Shown in pieces: positions 5,012 through 6,170 of a stretch of DNA of 6,170 bases. Under the pieces are notes generated by a model. It was not told the DNA's origin, ran no database searches, and was given only the letters and a program-made list of their open reading frames with translations. The translations under genes and the position numbers were made by a program. Source of the stretch: JAWXBT01 sp964523015 (GTDB lineage: Bacteria; Bdellovibrionota_C; UBA2361; J135); the NCBI GenBank assembly GCA_964523015.1, contig CAZFXN010000090.1, positions 1 through 6,170 on the forward strand. The letters are read 5' to 3'. Each line of letters opens with the position of its first letter. Within the stretch, counting starts at the first letter, position 1.

Positions 5012-5941
5012 ATGACTACTACGCAGATTAACTACATCAACATCTTCCTGATGATTGTCTCAGCAGCGATAGCTTTTGCCCTACCATTTGAACTCTTCCT
5101 TTTCTCTTACGCTGTCCTAGGGCCATTACACTATCTTACTGAGATCTCCTGGCTTCACGATCGCAAGTACTTCTCTACAGGTAAATTTGACTACTTATGG
5201 CTCTGCTTACCTGCAATTCCAGCAACGGCTGCATTTATATACAATATAAAATTCTCTTTTGATTGGATTACTCTACTTATCTGGGTTGCCTTTGGCTCGG
5301 CCTTTGGAATGGCTCTTTTTAAACGAACAATGCATAAAGTGATCCTAACCGCCACCTTAGTATTATGTGGATTACTTTTAAGTAATTTTCGACCTTACGC
5401 AATTTTAGTTACTATCTTTTTACCAACAATTATTCACGTATTTGTGTTTACTGGAGCATTTATTCTTTACGGTGCACTTAAAAGTAAAAGTAATTCCGGC
5501 TATGCTTCCTTTATTGTATTTCTACTTTGTGGCTTTATCTTTTTCATCTATCCAGTAAGTGCGGATGGATACATCATTAATGAATACATTGAGCGGTCAA
5601 TAAAGCCGTTTATGAATGTTAATAAAAAACTCTCTGCTGTCCTTGGAGTCAATCAAGATTGGAATGGTACTGTAATCGTAATGCGATTTATCGCCTACGC
5701 CTACACCTATCATTATTTAAATTGGTTTTCTAAAACTAACGTAATCAGATGGCATCAAATCTCGTACAGCCGCATGGCAGCTATTCTAATAGCCTGGACG
5801 ATATCATTAGTCATTTATGCTATTGATTACCGCCTAGGCTACATCACTTTATTTTTCCTGAGCTTACTTCACGTCCTTTTAGAATTCCCTCTTAATCACC
5901 AAAGTTTTGTTGGGATTTGGGGGATGTTAAAGAAACGTTGA
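5012..5941 (+). CDS. Polytopic membrane protein with conserved-looking His/Glu residues
   Basis: A 309-residue inner-membrane protein with about ten hydrophobic segments, roughly residues 8-24, 24-42, 61-78, 84-103, 109-124, 128-155, 164-182, 220-239, 255-271 and 276-294. Histidines and acids cluster in or next to them: H40-x3-E44 and H49 in GPLHYLTEISWLHDR, H142 in TIIHVF, H234 and H248 in YHYLNWF...RWH, and H287-x3-E291 with H296 in LLHVLLEFPLNH. This suggests a membrane-buried metal site. From memory, similar proteins in Bacteroidetes and other bacteria are often labelled beta-carotene 15,15'-monooxygenase-like, but I cannot confirm membership in the Brp/Blh family and would not assign that reaction. 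The ATG at 5012 has only a weak ribosome binding site (TAAGAA). The stop is 1 bp from the stop of the convergent downstream gene. Confidence 0.7.
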   Translation: MTTTQINYINIFLMIVSAAIAFALPFELFLFSYAVLGPLHYLTEISWLHDRKYFSTGKFDYLWLCLPAIPATAAFIYNIKFSFDWITLLIWVAFGSAFGMALFKRTMHKVILTATLVLCGLLLSNFRPYAILVTIFLPTIIHVFVFTGAFILYGALKSKSNSGYASFIVFLLCGFIFFIYPVSADGYIINEYIERSIKPFMNVNKKLSAVLGVNQDWNGTVIVMRFIAYAYTYHYLNWFSKTNVIRWHQISYSRMAAILIAWTISLVIYAIDYRLGYITLFFLSLLHVLLEFPLNHQSFVGIWGMLKKR

Positions 5942-5942
5942 T

Positions 5943-6170
5943 TTAATGTAAAAGTGGTTCTCCATATATCCCGTATACTTCCTTCGTTATATCCGTGCTT
6001 GTACAATTACACCAAACTATTCCTGTTTTGTTATTAGCACATGATGCTTTTGTTGTTGAAACAGCAGGATCATCATTAAGTGTACAATTTACTTTTATCT
6101 CTGGCGTAGTTAACGAAGTTCCAAGGTCGGTACAGGCATCATTTGCTGTGCTTAGATTTGCAGGATCGAG
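5943..6170 (-). CDS. Cysteine-rich protein, 3' end only (cut by the window edge)
   Basis: The minus strand is open for 75 codons from the right edge down to a TAA at 5943-5945, with no start codon needed inside the window, so this is the C-terminal part of a longer gene. The visible chain is rich in Thr, Ser and Asn and holds five cysteines in the contexts NDAC, KVNC, KASC and VWCNC. It ends in YGIYGEPLLH. The composition is typical of a secreted or surface protein with disulfides, but no family is recognised. Only 1 bp separates its stop from that of the convergent membrane protein gene. Support is the uninterrupted frame in AT-rich DNA and its protein-like composition; the N terminus lies beyond 6170. 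Confidence 0.6.
   Translation of the reverse strand, partial: LDPANLSTANDACTDLGTSLTTPEIKVNCTLNDDPAVSTTKASCANNKTGIVWCNCTSTDITKEVYGIYGEPLLH

Overview
The window looks like AT-rich chromosomal DNA from a Bdellovibrio-like bacterium (Bdellovibrionota). A Bacteriovorax/Halobacteriovorax-type lineage is plausible from the base composition, but this is inference. The strongest pointer is the leftmost gene. It encodes a 71-residue single-domain bacterial histone that matches, from memory, the pattern of the Bdellovibrio histone Bd0055. Two lipoproteins with clear lipoboxes and a small secreted protein fit a Gram-negative envelope. I see no rRNA, tRNA, transposase, phage gene or CRISPR array.

Layout. 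Positions 1-70 carry a 15-bp tandem array that starts at the window edge and runs into the 3' end of the histone gene (62-277, minus). The histone leader contains a second, unrelated 15-bp tandem repeat. A 274-bp divergent region, which includes a perfect 15-bp palindrome, separates it from a lipid-anchored C45-type Ntn acyltransferase/hydrolase (552-1862, plus). That gene converges on, and overlaps by 53 bp, an alpha/beta-hydrolase lipoprotein (1810-2874, minus). Next comes a divergent Glu/Leu/Phe/Val-dehydrogenase-like enzyme (2988-4322, minus; the ATG at 4322 is preferred over an upstream GTG). A small exported protein follows (4601-4816, minus). A structured intergenic region with three mutually complementary arms and a U-tract leads to a polytopic histidine-rich membrane protein (5012-5941, plus). 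The last 228 bp hold the 3' end of a cysteine-rich protein on the minus strand, cut by the window edge.

How the genes relate. No long operon is visible: nearly every gene appears to be its own transcription unit, in convergent or divergent pairs. The two lipoprotein hydrolases overlap tail to tail and could both act on envelope or extracellular amide/ester substrates, but a shared pathway is not shown. The most notable items are the histone with its flanking repeat arrays, the dehydrogenase that seems to lack the catalytic lysine, and the attenuator-like element at 4840-4918.
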